Source: Candidatus Peregrinibacteria bacterium
GTDB lineage: Bacteria; Patescibacteriota; Gracilibacteria; UBA1369; LOWO2-01-FULL-3
Assembly: GCA_026395515.1 (NCBI GenBank)
Contig: JAPLYN010000002.1
Location: forward strand, 1 to 64,000
Direction of reading: 5' to 3'
Length of the DNA: 64,000 nucleotides
A program made the position numbers and the translations under genes. The stretch's first letter is position 1; every line of letters begins with the position of its first letter. Shown here one piece after another: positions 1 through 8,080 of this stretch. Under the pieces are notes generated by a model. It was not told the DNA's origin and made no database searches. It saw nothing but the letters and a program-made list of their open reading frames with translations.

Positions 1-1211
1 ACAAGTTCATCAACCTGTTTTCCTGCCTCTGAGAGCATATCTTGTAATTCTGGCGTATTTCCTAGGATACCTGCATAACGATCGCCGAGAGCGACAGAAA
101 CAGCACCTGTAAGCGTCGCAATGCTTAGCATGTACTTAGGATCAAATTTCTGACCATAAGTAATTGCATCAGCAAGAATTAGGCGGCCCTCTCCATCAGT
201 ATTAGTGATCTCAACCGTATGACCGGAAAGCATTGTAATAATATCTGAAGGTCTGAAAGCTTTTGCATTAATCAAATTTTCAACAATTGGTGTAATCGCT
301 ACGACATTCTTCTTTATTCCAAATTTTTTCAATAAGCTCATTACTCCATAAACGGCAGCAGCACCGGCCATATCTTGGTGCATTGTTTCAATGCTACCTG
401 TGAGTTTAATATTGTATCCACCTGCATCAAAAACTACACCTTTACCGATAAGAACAATTGGTTTTTCTTTTGGATTGGAAGCTCCATTGTATTCCATTAC
501 TACACATTTCGGTTCATTGTCAGAACCCTGATTTACGGCTAGTACACCGCCCCAATGAGCCTTGGTGAATTCTTTAATTCCAAGAACATTAATTTTGTAT
601 TTATTATCCTTGGCAACTTTTTCAGCGGCCTTAGTCATATAATCAATAGTCACAACGTTTGAAGGATTGTTTACTAAATCTTTCACAAAGGTCACTGCCT
701 CGGCAACATCCTGAGCCTTAGAAGTCTTATATTCTAAATTCTTAGTATTTCCTTCGGTAATAAATTCAATTGTCTTAATAGCTGTGCTTGGCTTCTTACT
801 CTTATTCTTTTGAACGCCGACATCGTACTGAATCAGTAACAAACCTTCTGTTAATTCTTCGGCAAATTCTTCAAATTGTGGAAGCATTAAGAAAGAAAGA
901 TCTTCGCATTTTGTTTGCTTGCCAACTTTAGCAATTTTAGCGCCTAAAATTCTCGCCTTGTTTGCGGAAAGTTTTTCAAATTGACCAGCACCAATTATTA
1001 AAAGTTTTGGTGGGAAATTATTTTCATTAACGTGAGTAAAAAACACTTCACCAAAATCAGCTTTGAAATTTTCAGATTTTATAGCAAAAGAAATAAAATC
1101 TTTAACAACATTGTTGTACTGATTATTATTTTTCTTCAATTCTTCTTGAAAAACCGGAACCACAAATATTCCCTTGTCTAAGCCTAATTTCTTATTAAAT
1201 TGGATCTTCAT
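1..1211 (-). CDS. pepA: Leucyl aminopeptidase (M17 family), 3' part outside window
   Basis: Cytosolic aminopeptidase that removes N-terminal residues from peptides using two metal ions. The reading frame starts at 1211 (MKIQFNKKLGLD) and runs off the left edge, so the last part of the C-terminal domain is missing. The catalytic domain shows the M17 metal and active-site signature NTDGEGRLILADA and the preceding GKGVVFDAGG block, whose usual Lys/Asp context is conserved. It is the last gene seen in a leftward run after a Nudix gene, 24 bp away. Family assignment is secure; substrate range is not visible from sequence. Confidence 0.93.
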   Translation of the reverse strand, partial: MKIQFNKKLGLDKGIFVVPVFQEELKKNNNQYNNVVKDFISFAIKSENFKADFGEVFFTHVNENNFPPKLLIIGAGQFEKLSANKARILGAKIAKVGKQTKCEDLSFLMLPQFEEFAEELTEGLLLIQYDVGVQKNKSKKPSTAIKTIEFITEGNTKNLEYKTSKAQDVAEAVTFVKDLVNNPSNVVTIDYMTKAAEKVAKDNKYKINVLGIKEFTKAHWGGVLAVNQGSDNEPKCVVMEYNGASNPKEKPIVLIGKGVVFDAGGYNIKLTGSIETMHQDMAGAAAVYGVMSLLKKFGIKKNVVAITPIVENLINAKAFRPSDIITMLSGHTVEITNTDGEGRLILADAITYGQKFDPKYMLSIATLTGAVSVALGDRYAGILGNTPELQDMLSEAGKQVDEL

Positions 1212-1235
1212 TGTCTGCATTATAGCAGAGGAGTT

Positions 1236-1658
1236 TTATTCTCCCAAAAAGTTTTTTGCTTTTTTTACAAGATTTTTAGCATTATCAAAAGTGAGCTTAT
1301 TATATGCCGCTTCGTATGGAAGCCACTTATAATCATGATGCTCATGCGATAATTTTACTTTTTCCAAAGTAGTTTTTCCAAGAAAAAATACTACCTGTTT
1401 ATTGGAGATTTTTTTATTTCTACGATATTTATAAGAGATTTCTTCGCGGAATCCATCCACAAAATGCACATCAGCTATCCCCGTCTCTTCCAAAAGTTCG
1501 CGAGCAGCAGTTTGATGTTCCGTCTCATTTACTTCCACGTGACCCTTTACCAAATCCCAATGTCCGCTTGGATAATTCAAAAGTAGATAAAGATTAATTC
1601 CATCTTTTTCTCTGAATAGAACTACTCCACAAGATTTTTCGTCGTATTTGATTACCAT
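1236..1658 (-). CDS. Nudix hydrolase, Ap4A-hydrolase-like
   Basis: A 140-aa single-domain Nudix protein. The Nudix box is complete at about residues 39-61 (GHVEVNE, then REL, then EETGI), giving the Mg-binding REXXEE core. The N-terminus (KSCGVVLF) and compact length resemble bacterial bis(5'-nucleosyl)-tetraphosphatases (asymmetrical type), which cleave Ap4A and similar alarmones; this substrate is inferred from family resemblance. Its start overlaps the end of rnc by 7 bp, so the two are probably translationally coupled. Confidence 0.85.
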   Translation of the reverse strand: MVIKYDEKSCGVVLFREKDGINLYLLLNYPSGHWDLVKGHVEVNETEHQTAARELLEETGIADVHFVDGFREEISYKYRRNKKISNKQVVFFLGKTTLEKVKLSHEHHDYKWLPYEAAYNKLTFDNAKNLVKKAKNFLGE

Positions 1659-2341
1659 TCTTTTGCTTTTAAAGCGCTCTTTGCAGCTTCCTCTTCAGCC
1701 TTTTGTTTACTGCTTCCATTACCTTTCGCTATCAGTACGCCATTTATATAAGCACCCATGATAAAATTTTTGTCGTGATCTGGTCCGTGTTCTTCTAAAA
1801 CTTCGTAGTAAGGAGTGAAGTCTTCTTTCTCTTGGCAAATTTCTTGGAATTGAGATTTTGCGTCGATGTATTTACCTCCGGCAATAATCTCGTCTAATCT
1901 TGTAAGAATAAATTTGTTTATAAATCCTTCAGCAGCTTCATATCCATGCTCCAAATATATGGCACCAATAAGAGCTTCAAGGACATTAGCTAAAATATAT
2001 TTTTTGTCACGACCTCCGGATCTTTCTTCACCATTGCTAAGATAGAGATATTTTCCTAATTGAAGTGATTCGGAAATTTCTGCAAGGTGTTTTCCTTTTA
2101 CTAGGGCAGAACGGAAGGAAGTCATTTCTCCTTCATTCTTATCATCACATTTTTCAAAAAGATGCTTAGTAGCAGCTAATTCTAAAACGGCATCACCCAA
2201 AAATTCCATGCGCTCATTATCCTTGATACCTTCTCCCCTGTGTTCATTCACATAAGAACGATGCACAAAAGCATTATCAAGAAGTGCAAGATTTTCAAAC
2301 TTTACACCTATAATTTCCTCTAATTCCTTATAATTTTTCAT
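1652..2341 (-). CDS. rnc: Ribonuclease III
   Basis: Endonuclease that cuts double-stranded RNA in rRNA and mRNA maturation. The 229-aa protein has the RNase III signature ERMEFLGDAVLEL near residue 43 with its acidic catalytic residues, a second acidic cluster around residue 115, and a C-terminal double-stranded RNA-binding domain (about 160-226) ending in the KQKAEEEAAKSAL helix. Length is normal for the family. It overlaps nusB at its start and the Nudix gene at its end, which fits an rRNA-processing and antitermination operon. Confidence 0.96.
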   Translation of the reverse strand: MKNYKELEEIIGVKFENLALLDNAFVHRSYVNEHRGEGIKDNERMEFLGDAVLELAATKHLFEKCDDKNEGEMTSFRSALVKGKHLAEISESLQLGKYLYLSNGEERSGGRDKKYILANVLEALIGAIYLEHGYEAAEGFINKFILTRLDEIIAGGKYIDAKSQFQEICQEKEDFTPYYEVLEEHGPDHDKNFIMGAYINGVLIAKGNGSSKQKAEEEAAKSALKAKEW

Positions 2342-2777
2342 GATGTTTTTTCATCACACTACTCAAAACTCCGTTGATGAATTTCTGACTATTATTATCC
2401 CCGAAATGCTTCGCAATTTCAACAGCTTCGTTAATAGCTACCACAGGCGGAACTTCCTCCGAGAAAGCAATTTCATAAACACCAATTTCTAAAATAGCTC
2501 TATCAATACGAGCAATTTTATCTATTGGCCATTCTGGTGCAAACTCAGCAATTGTATCAAGAATTTCCTTATGATAAGCAACTACGCCTTCGAGAGTTTT
2601 TTTGGCGAATTCTTTTTCAGTAAGTTTTGGAGCAAATTCATTCAAAATAGAGGCTAAGATGTCCTGAGGATCAATCTCTTTAGCCTCGCTTTCACAACTG
2701 AATGGCCCCGTACGAAACTCCATCTCGAAAATGGTCTGCATTACGCATGTACGAGCAAGATGCCTATAACTAGCCAT
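2328..2777 (-). CDS. nusB: Transcription antitermination factor NusB
   Basis: A 149-aa all-alpha protein that, with NusE, binds boxA RNA in rRNA operons and suppresses termination. The N-terminus (ARTCVMQTIFEMEF) and the C-terminal block VVAINEAVEIAKHFGDNNSQKFINGVL are typical of NusB. It lies 3 bp from rpmF and overlaps rnc by 14 bp, so transcription and rRNA maturation functions are co-expressed. Confidence 0.94.
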   Translation of the reverse strand: MASYRHLARTCVMQTIFEMEFRTGPFSCESEAKEIDPQDILASILNEFAPKLTEKEFAKKTLEGVVAYHKEILDTIAEFAPEWPIDKIARIDRAILEIGVYEIAFSEEVPPVVAINEAVEIAKHFGDNNSQKFINGVLSSVMKKHHEKL

Positions 2778-2779
2778 AC

Positions 2780-3019
2780 TTAAGCTTTAATTTTTGTGAT
2801 CTTTTCGATCTTCTTCTTTTTGTCGATTACTTGGCGACCACGATATTTTCCGCAATCTGGACAAGCGCTATGAGCAACACATTTAGAACCACAGCTCTTA
2901 CATGTTACCAAAGTAGCGATGTTTACAAGCTTTCTCTGTGCTTTAGTCTTAAAACTTGCGTAACGACGTTTACCACGGGCTTTCGACGTTTTCTTCTTGG
3001 GTGTAGGATGTTTAGACAT
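2780..3019 (-). CDS. rpmF: 50S ribosomal protein L32
   Basis: A 79-aa ribosomal protein, the zinc-binding form of bL32: MSKHPTPKKKTSKARGKRR at the N-terminus and two CxxC pairs (CKSC and CPDC) for the zinc knuckle. A Lys-rich C-terminal tail makes it longer than the usual 57-60 aa. The position directly after yceD is the widely conserved yceD-rpmF pair. Confidence 0.96.
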   Translation of the reverse strand: MSKHPTPKKKTSKARGKRRYASFKTKAQRKLVNIATLVTCKSCGSKCVAHSACPDCGKYRGRQVIDKKKKIEKITKIKA

Positions 3020-3028
3020 ACGATTTAA

Positions 3029-3565
3029 TTATTTGAGTAGATCTTTAAGTGCTGCTAAAGGTTTGTATTCTTCTTCGAATTCCACGATTTTGCAATGACA
3101 ATCATTCTTATTCCTGTCCTTACCACAAACCGGGCATAGCCCTTTACAGCTTTTAGAGCATACTGGAATTAAAGGGAAATGCAAGATTATTTCTTGACGA
3201 AGGAACTCTCCTATGTCGATAGTTTGGTCTTTCTTATGCACAAGATATACATCGTTGACATCTACCTTCTCTGTCGACTCGTCTGGTGGAGTCATTAAAT
3301 ATTGTCTTTCAGCCATTTCCACGACTACCTCTTTATCTATTTTTTTAAGACATCTGTCGCACTCACATTCAACCATCACCTTCAGATCAGTCACCTTAGC
3401 ATTAAAACCATCTTCAATTTTCATAATCTCTACCTTTCCAGAAGTGTTTGAATCAAGTTTAACTCCTTCAAATTCAAGAGGAACCTCAAAAGAATAGGTT
3501 TCACGAGCACCAGTTGATGCCTCCATTAAAGGAGCTAAATTGAATATTAATGATGAATTGGACAT
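3029..3565 (-). CDS. yceD: YceD/DUF177 family protein
   Basis: A 178-aa member of DUF177 (YceD), a family encoded next to rpmF and implicated in 23S rRNA accumulation. The conserved central CxCDRCL motif is present (CECDRCLKKI, about residue 87), with the C-terminal Cys cluster VCSKSCKGLCPVCG that could bind zinc. It is 9 bp upstream of rpmF. Identification rests on the motif and gene order; the molecular role is not established by sequence alone. Confidence 0.9.
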   Translation of the reverse strand: MSNSSLIFNLAPLMEASTGARETYSFEVPLEFEGVKLDSNTSGKVEIMKIEDGFNAKVTDLKVMVECECDRCLKKIDKEVVVEMAERQYLMTPPDESTEKVDVNDVYLVHKKDQTIDIGEFLRQEIILHFPLIPVCSKSCKGLCPVCGKDRNKNDCHCKIVEFEEEYKPLAALKDLLK

Positions 3566-3584
3566 TTAATTTGGTTACAGTTGA

Positions 3585-4265
3585 TTAACGTCTATTCATA
3601 GACAAAATCAGGCGCAAAATGTACATGAATAAGTTAAAAATGTCCAAGTATAATATTAAAGCGGCGTCGATATAGCGATCTTCTGGGTATTGTTTGATTT
3701 TCTGAAAGTCGTAAGAAATGAATCCTGTGAAGATAAGTACTCCTACTCCAGAATAGAGCATTTCAGTAGTATTGCTCCAAGGAATAAAGATTCCGATTAG
3801 ACCTACTACTATCATTCCGATAAGGCCAATCATGAGAAAACCGCGTAATCCGGATAGGTCAATTTTTGTAGTCCATCCGAAAGCAGCAGTAGCTGTAAAC
3901 ATTAATCCAGTAGCAAGAAGTGCTTTAGTAAGAATTGCAACTCCGGCTGGCGTATGAGCCAAAACTCCAATAAGAGGAGCAGCTGTCACCCCAGTGATAA
4001 ATGTAAAAAGGATAAACATGAAGCGATTCAAAGGAATCTTAGTACTCCACATACGAGAAGTAAGGACAATTGCCAATTCGGCAATCATTACAACGTATAT
4101 AAGCGCAGGCTGTTGGTAGAAATAATCCATCCAATAAGTAGTGGTCACATACATACCAGCTGCGGAGCTCAAAATAGCCAAAGCAAAGAAAGTCATCACT
4201 TTGCCAAAAAATGTTGGTTCAATGCCAGTTCTAACGGAAGAAATATGGTTGTTGTTTTCGAACAT
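3585..4265 (-). CDS. Bax inhibitor-1 / YccA family membrane protein
   Basis: A 226-aa integral membrane protein with about seven hydrophobic helices after a short cytosolic N-terminus. The family (BI-1, YetJ/YccA) contains proton-sensitive calcium-leak channels and FtsH interactors. The closing region FISYDFQKIKQYPEDRYIDAALILYLDIFNLFMYIL keeps the acidic residues (two Asp in helices 6 and 7) seen in this family. It is first in the leftward operon; the next upstream gene, alr, is divergent. Confidence 0.88.
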   Translation of the reverse strand: MFENNNHISSVRTGIEPTFFGKVMTFFALAILSSAAGMYVTTTYWMDYFYQQPALIYVVMIAELAIVLTSRMWSTKIPLNRFMFILFTFITGVTAAPLIGVLAHTPAGVAILTKALLATGLMFTATAAFGWTTKIDLSGLRGFLMIGLIGMIVVGLIGIFIPWSNTTEMLYSGVGVLIFTGFISYDFQKIKQYPEDRYIDAALILYLDIFNLFMYILRLILSMNRR

Positions 4266-4324
4266 GTTCTTGATTGTTAATTAACTACTTCGTCAATTTA
4301 GGATTATAGGGAAATGTTTGCATT

Positions 4325-4353
4325 TTGACAACATGCTGGCTAAGCTTTGTATC
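4325..4353 (+). promoter_or_regulatory. Possible alr promoter, position conflicts with start
   Basis: TTGACA at 4325-4330, 17 bp, then TGTATC at 4348-4353, directly before the chosen ATG at 4354. The -35 is perfect but the -10 is weak. A start site about 7 bp further on would fall inside the gene, so either the promoter or the start codon choice is wrong. Confidence 0.3.
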
Positions 4354-5517
4354 ATGAATAATTTGAGCCGTGGTCTTAATTGGGTAGAGATTTCTAAAGA
4401 AGCATTGAGTAATAACGTGAAGCAATTTAGACGTATTATTGGAGATAGTGTTTTGTTGTGTCCCTGCGTGAAAGCCAATGCTTACGGACATGGTCTCGTG
4501 GAGTGCTCAAAAACTTTTATTGAGGCTGGAGCTAATTGGTTGGCGGTGAATTCATTGTATGAGGCTGAGATGTTGCGCCATGGTGAAGTAACAGCTCCGA
4601 TTTATATTTTGGGATATGTGGAAATGGCGGAATTACCAAGGGCGGTGGAATTGGAATGTAGACTCGTGGCTTATAATAAAGAAATGATTGAAGCATTAGG
4701 GGCTATTGGTAAGCCTGCGAAAATTCATATAAAAGTGGAGACTGGAAATAATAGACAGGGCGTCCTAATTAAAGATCTAATTGAATTTGTGGAATTTGTG
4801 AAAAGTTTTGTAAATATAGAAATAGAAGGACTCACTACTCATTTTGCGAATGTGGAGGATACGACAGATCATTCATATGCTGAGTTACAGTTGGCGAAAT
4901 TCAATGAAGGAATTAAAAAGCTTGAGAGCATAGGAGTGAATGTTCCTATTAAACATTGTGCCAATTCCGCTGCAGCTATTTTGTTTCCAAAAACTCATTT
5001 TCAATTAGTGAGAGTGGGCATTGCGAGCTATGGTATGTGGCCTGCTTCATATTTAAGCTCAGCAGTGGCTGAACCACATGCTTCGCGCTCGCGCCGTGCG
5101 CTCGCTGATCCTACTTTTATTCTTACGCCTGCACTGACTTGGAAAACAAAAATTGCTCAGATAAAAACTATTCCGGCCGGTGAATATATTGGTTATGGCT
5201 GCACTTATAAAACTGGTCATGAAACTCGTTTAGCAATTTTGCCTGTGGGATATTATGACGGATATGACAGAGGAATAAACGGAGGACATGTATTAATTCG
5301 CGGTAAACGTGCACCGGTGAGAGGCAGAGTTTGTATGAATATTATTATGGTGGAAGTGACAGATATTCCAGAGGCTAAACTTGAGGACGAAGTAATTCTA
5401 ATTGGCCGAAGTGGCGATGAGGAAATCAGCGCTGAACAATTCGGTAAATGGGCAGGCACAATTAATTACGAAGTGACGACAAGAATAAATGAAAGAGTAC
5501 CGAGAATTTTCGCTTAA
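4354..5517 (+). CDS. alr: Alanine racemase
   Basis: PLP enzyme that makes D-alanine for peptidoglycan. The PLP lysine lies in VKANAYGHG near residue 41, the substrate-contact motif SYGMWP is present, and the C-terminal domain has VRGRVCMNIIMVEVTDI with the family's conserved Met and Arg. From 4354 the protein is 387 aa, the usual length; an in-frame upstream ATG at 4318 would add 12 unlikely residues. A GC-rich in-frame stretch encoding HASRSRRALAD interrupts a normally variable loop near residue 245. The stop overlaps the stop of the converging ddl gene (shared TTAA). Confidence 0.93.
   Translation: MNNLSRGLNWVEISKEALSNNVKQFRRIIGDSVLLCPCVKANAYGHGLVECSKTFIEAGANWLAVNSLYEAEMLRHGEVTAPIYILGYVEMAELPRAVELECRLVAYNKEMIEALGAIGKPAKIHIKVETGNNRQGVLIKDLIEFVEFVKSFVNIEIEGLTTHFANVEDTTDHSYAELQLAKFNEGIKKLESIGVNVPIKHCANSAAAILFPKTHFQLVRVGIASYGMWPASYLSSAVAEPHASRSRRALADPTFILTPALTWKTKIAQIKTIPAGEYIGYGCTYKTGHETRLAILPVGYYDGYDRGINGGHVLIRGKRAPVRGRVCMNIIMVEVTDIPEAKLEDEVILIGRSGDEEISAEQFGKWAGTINYEVTTRINERVPRIFA
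5085..5105 (+). repeat. GCGCTCGC direct repeat in GC-rich patch inside alr
   Basis: GCGCTCGC occurs at 5085-5092 and again at 5098-5105 inside an almost pure G/C stretch (about 5078-5107) in an otherwise AT-rich gene. The reading frame is preserved. It resembles short palindromic or repeat elements that some bacteria carry inside genes; only the repeat itself is directly visible. Confidence 0.6.
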
Positions 5518-7898
5518 GAATTCTCAATAATTTTTTCCAAAAATTCCACCGGATACATTTTCGGATTTTCGGTTAGGGCTTGGTGAAAAATTACCGTAGA
5601 AGGAGTAAGCGCTGGAGTAGAATTGGCTTCTATAATCATTAGCTCCCCTGAGTTCACATCCATGAAGGCGTCAATACGAGCGTAACCGGAAATGCCAAGT
5701 TTTTTAGCAACAATTTCCATAAGGCGACGAGAATTTTCTATAGCTTTCAGCTTCACATAAGGTTGAGGAGGTGGAGTAATATTTACACCTGTTCCTCCTT
5801 GAAATTTTTCCTCGAGAGTGAGGACAGTGCCACGAGCAACAGTAAGACTAGGATTCATCGCTTTAATCTTCTCCCCTTTTCCATAAACTCCCATAGTAAT
5901 TTCTATTTGTCCGGAAATTCTCTGCCACTTCAATTTATTTTTAACAACAGCCACTTTATCGGTGTGAATGAATTGTTCGAACATCAAATTTTTTGGCCTA
6001 TTAATTGGCATTTCGAGCATATTCTGCTGACGTGGACCAAAAGTGAATTTTGGGACGCTGGTGATGCCTTTGTGAATAAGATCGATGTAGGTAATAAGAT
6101 CTTGAGCTTTAGTCAGCTTCACAATTCCGGTAGAACAGCCATCTTCTGGAGGTTTTACAATGATAGAATTATTTCCTAACTGATCCTTTAAATATTTCCA
6201 AAATTTTACTAATTCAGAATTTTTAAATTTAAGAAGTTTTTCTGTGCTTACTAACTCTTTTTTCGGAATATGAATCCCCTCTTTTTCTAAACCTTCAAGA
6301 ATTTTACCACTAGCGAATTTATCCATACACAAGCGAGAAGCGGCAGCACCTGAGCCATTAAATGGGATGTGTAATTTTTCGAGCATAGATTGCAATTCAC
6401 CATTTTCTCCGATTCCACCATGAAGTCCTATAAAGACGTACTGCGACTTTTTAATAAAATCATTAAGAGTCATTTTCTCAGGCACAAAAAGTTCTTCATT
6501 CAAATGTCCCGGCAAAGCGGCAAGTTTTTCCAAAACACGACGGCGCAAAGGCTGAAGTGTCTTTTCGGCATCTTGAGCAGCGCGACAACTTTCAGAAATT
6601 TCTTCAACCGTATGATTAAGAGTTTTTGAGTAAGGCAAGCGCCAAACCGTACGGTCATCTAGATCGAGCAAGTATGGATGTGGCTGATATTTTTTTGATT
6701 TACGAAGCTTGAGCCAAGCGTTGGTGCCGCTCATGACGGATACTTGGCGTTCAGAAGTTTTGCCACCAAAAATTACATTTATTGGTTTTTTATTTGCCTG
6801 TAGATTCTCGTGAATTTCTGGAAATTTTATGCCATATCTTTGGCAAGCATTGCGGACTACAAAATGAAGTAAATCACTATGACTAAATCCGACTTGAGAT
6901 GATTGGAGGAAAAGGAAGCTGTTCTGCTCCATACCACTGATTGGATTAAAATCGGAGAACCAAAGGTTCCCATCTTTCATGAGCCATCCATCGAAACGAG
7001 CGAAGTCTTTCATACCAAGACTTTGAAAAAGTTGCTCAGCCTGAATTTGAATCCTCTCAATAATTTCTGAAGAAAAACGTGGAGGACAATGATAAGTCAC
7101 TTGTCTAGTCGCGAGATATTTTTTACGAAAATCAAAGATTTGATTTTCTGAATAGTCTGTTTCAATTTCAGTAGGAAAAAGTGCTACGGGAAGACCAAAA
7201 CGATTTTGCAAAATAATCACCGTGAATTCTGTTCCTGTGCAAAATGGTTCCACGACAACTCGTGTATCAATACGTTTTTTGAAAATGTTTTCTGTCGCTT
7301 CTACCGCTTCTTCCACAGTTGAAACTGAATAGACTCCAATGCTAGAACCACCAGTGGCTGGCTTCACAATTGCGCGAGTAATTTTATGTTCTAGAAAAAA
7401 TTCCTGAATAATTTTCTTGAAAGTTTTTGGTTCGTGAATTTTTAGGACCGTAGAAGGCAAAGTATAAAAACCTTGCTGCTTGATGAACTCGTTGGAACGA
7501 TATTTATCAAAACAATTTCTACAAGCCGGACGATCTGAGCCAATGTATGGAATTTTATATTTTTCCAAAATGCTTTGAATTTCACCATCTTCACCAAAAG
7601 ATCCATGAATCACAGGAAAAACTATGTCTGTAGATTTTAGAAGCTTAACAAGAGAGGCCCTACTTAAGGGTTTAGAAGTTTGATTCAATTTGAAATCAAA
7701 ATCTGAAGGAGTATTGGAATAGAGCTGATCTCTAGAAATGGCGTATGGACGCTTGAAATGGTCAAAATATACCGGAACTACTTCGATGTCGTCGGAATAA
7801 AGATGATCACAAACTGAGCGCGCGGAATTCAAAGAGATACCTCTCTCCAATGAAGGTCCACCACATAAAACTGCGATTTTGAATTTATTTTCTTCCAT
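5514..7898 (-). CDS. ddl: Tandem (two-domain) D-alanine-D-alanine ligase fusion
   Basis: A 794-aa protein with two complete ligase halves; ordinary Ddl enzymes are 300-370 aa. Half 1 (about 1-360) starts GGPSLERGISLNS, has the ATP-grasp loop KPATGGSSIGV and ends with an altered metal motif SDFNPISGMEQNS. Half 2 (about 369-794) starts GGKTSERQVSVMSG, has KPPEDGCSTGI and ends IIEANSTPALTPS. Each half keeps the SER catalytic motif and the ATP-grasp Lys. The reaction joins two D-Ala for the peptidoglycan stem peptide. Convergent with alr, which supplies the substrate. Whether both halves are active, or one has changed substrate, cannot be decided here. Confidence 0.9.
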   Translation of the reverse strand: MEENKFKIAVLCGGPSLERGISLNSARSVCDHLYSDDIEVVPVYFDHFKRPYAISRDQLYSNTPSDFDFKLNQTSKPLSRASLVKLLKSTDIVFPVIHGSFGEDGEIQSILEKYKIPYIGSDRPACRNCFDKYRSNEFIKQQGFYTLPSTVLKIHEPKTFKKIIQEFFLEHKITRAIVKPATGGSSIGVYSVSTVEEAVEATENIFKKRIDTRVVVEPFCTGTEFTVIILQNRFGLPVALFPTEIETDYSENQIFDFRKKYLATRQVTYHCPPRFSSEIIERIQIQAEQLFQSLGMKDFARFDGWLMKDGNLWFSDFNPISGMEQNSFLFLQSSQVGFSHSDLLHFVVRNACQRYGIKFPEIHENLQANKKPINVIFGGKTSERQVSVMSGTNAWLKLRKSKKYQPHPYLLDLDDRTVWRLPYSKTLNHTVEEISESCRAAQDAEKTLQPLRRRVLEKLAALPGHLNEELFVPEKMTLNDFIKKSQYVFIGLHGGIGENGELQSMLEKLHIPFNGSGAAASRLCMDKFASGKILEGLEKEGIHIPKKELVSTEKLLKFKNSELVKFWKYLKDQLGNNSIIVKPPEDGCSTGIVKLTKAQDLITYIDLIHKGITSVPKFTFGPRQQNMLEMPINRPKNLMFEQFIHTDKVAVVKNKLKWQRISGQIEITMGVYGKGEKIKAMNPSLTVARGTVLTLEEKFQGGTGVNITPPPQPYVKLKAIENSRRLMEIVAKKLGISGYARIDAFMDVNSGELMIIEANSTPALTPSTVIFHQALTENPKMYPVEFLEKIIENS

Positions 7899-7909
7899 TT
7901 GTGTTAAAA

Positions 7910-7937
7910 AGTATAACAGCGAAAAGCTTTAATTCAA
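7910..7937 (-). promoter_or_regulatory. Promoter of ddl
   Basis: On the minus strand TTGAAT (7937-7932), 16 bp, TATACT (7915-7910), ending 11 bp before the ddl ATG (7898). The predicted 5' leader is only a few bases. An inverted repeat TTTGTC/GACAAA near 7954-7975 lies between this promoter and the divergent ftsA promoter and could be a shared operator. Confidence 0.6.
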
Positions 7938-8041
7938 GGCATTTTTTTAAGTTTTGTCAATTTTTCGACAAATTCCTGTAACTTTTTGCGATTTTGTCTA
8001 GTGTATGCCAAGGGCTCACTAATTAATTACTTCCAACTGTC

Positions 8042-8070
8042 TTGATTTTTACTCATCTTTTCCGTATATT
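8042..8070 (+). promoter_or_regulatory. Promoter of ftsA, nearly leaderless
   Basis: TTGATT at 8042-8047, 17 bp spacer, TATATT at 8065-8070. The expected start point (about 8077) is roughly 4 bp before ATG 8081, so the mRNA would carry almost no leader. This also decides the start: an in-frame upstream start at 8042 would overlap the -35. Confidence 0.65.
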
Positions 8071-8080
8071 TCACACACTT

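Noticed and set aside
1-15. 15-bp identity ACAAGTTCATCAACC between the window start and 58845
   Set aside because: One 15-mer match is expected by chance among all pairs in 64 kb, and contexts differ.
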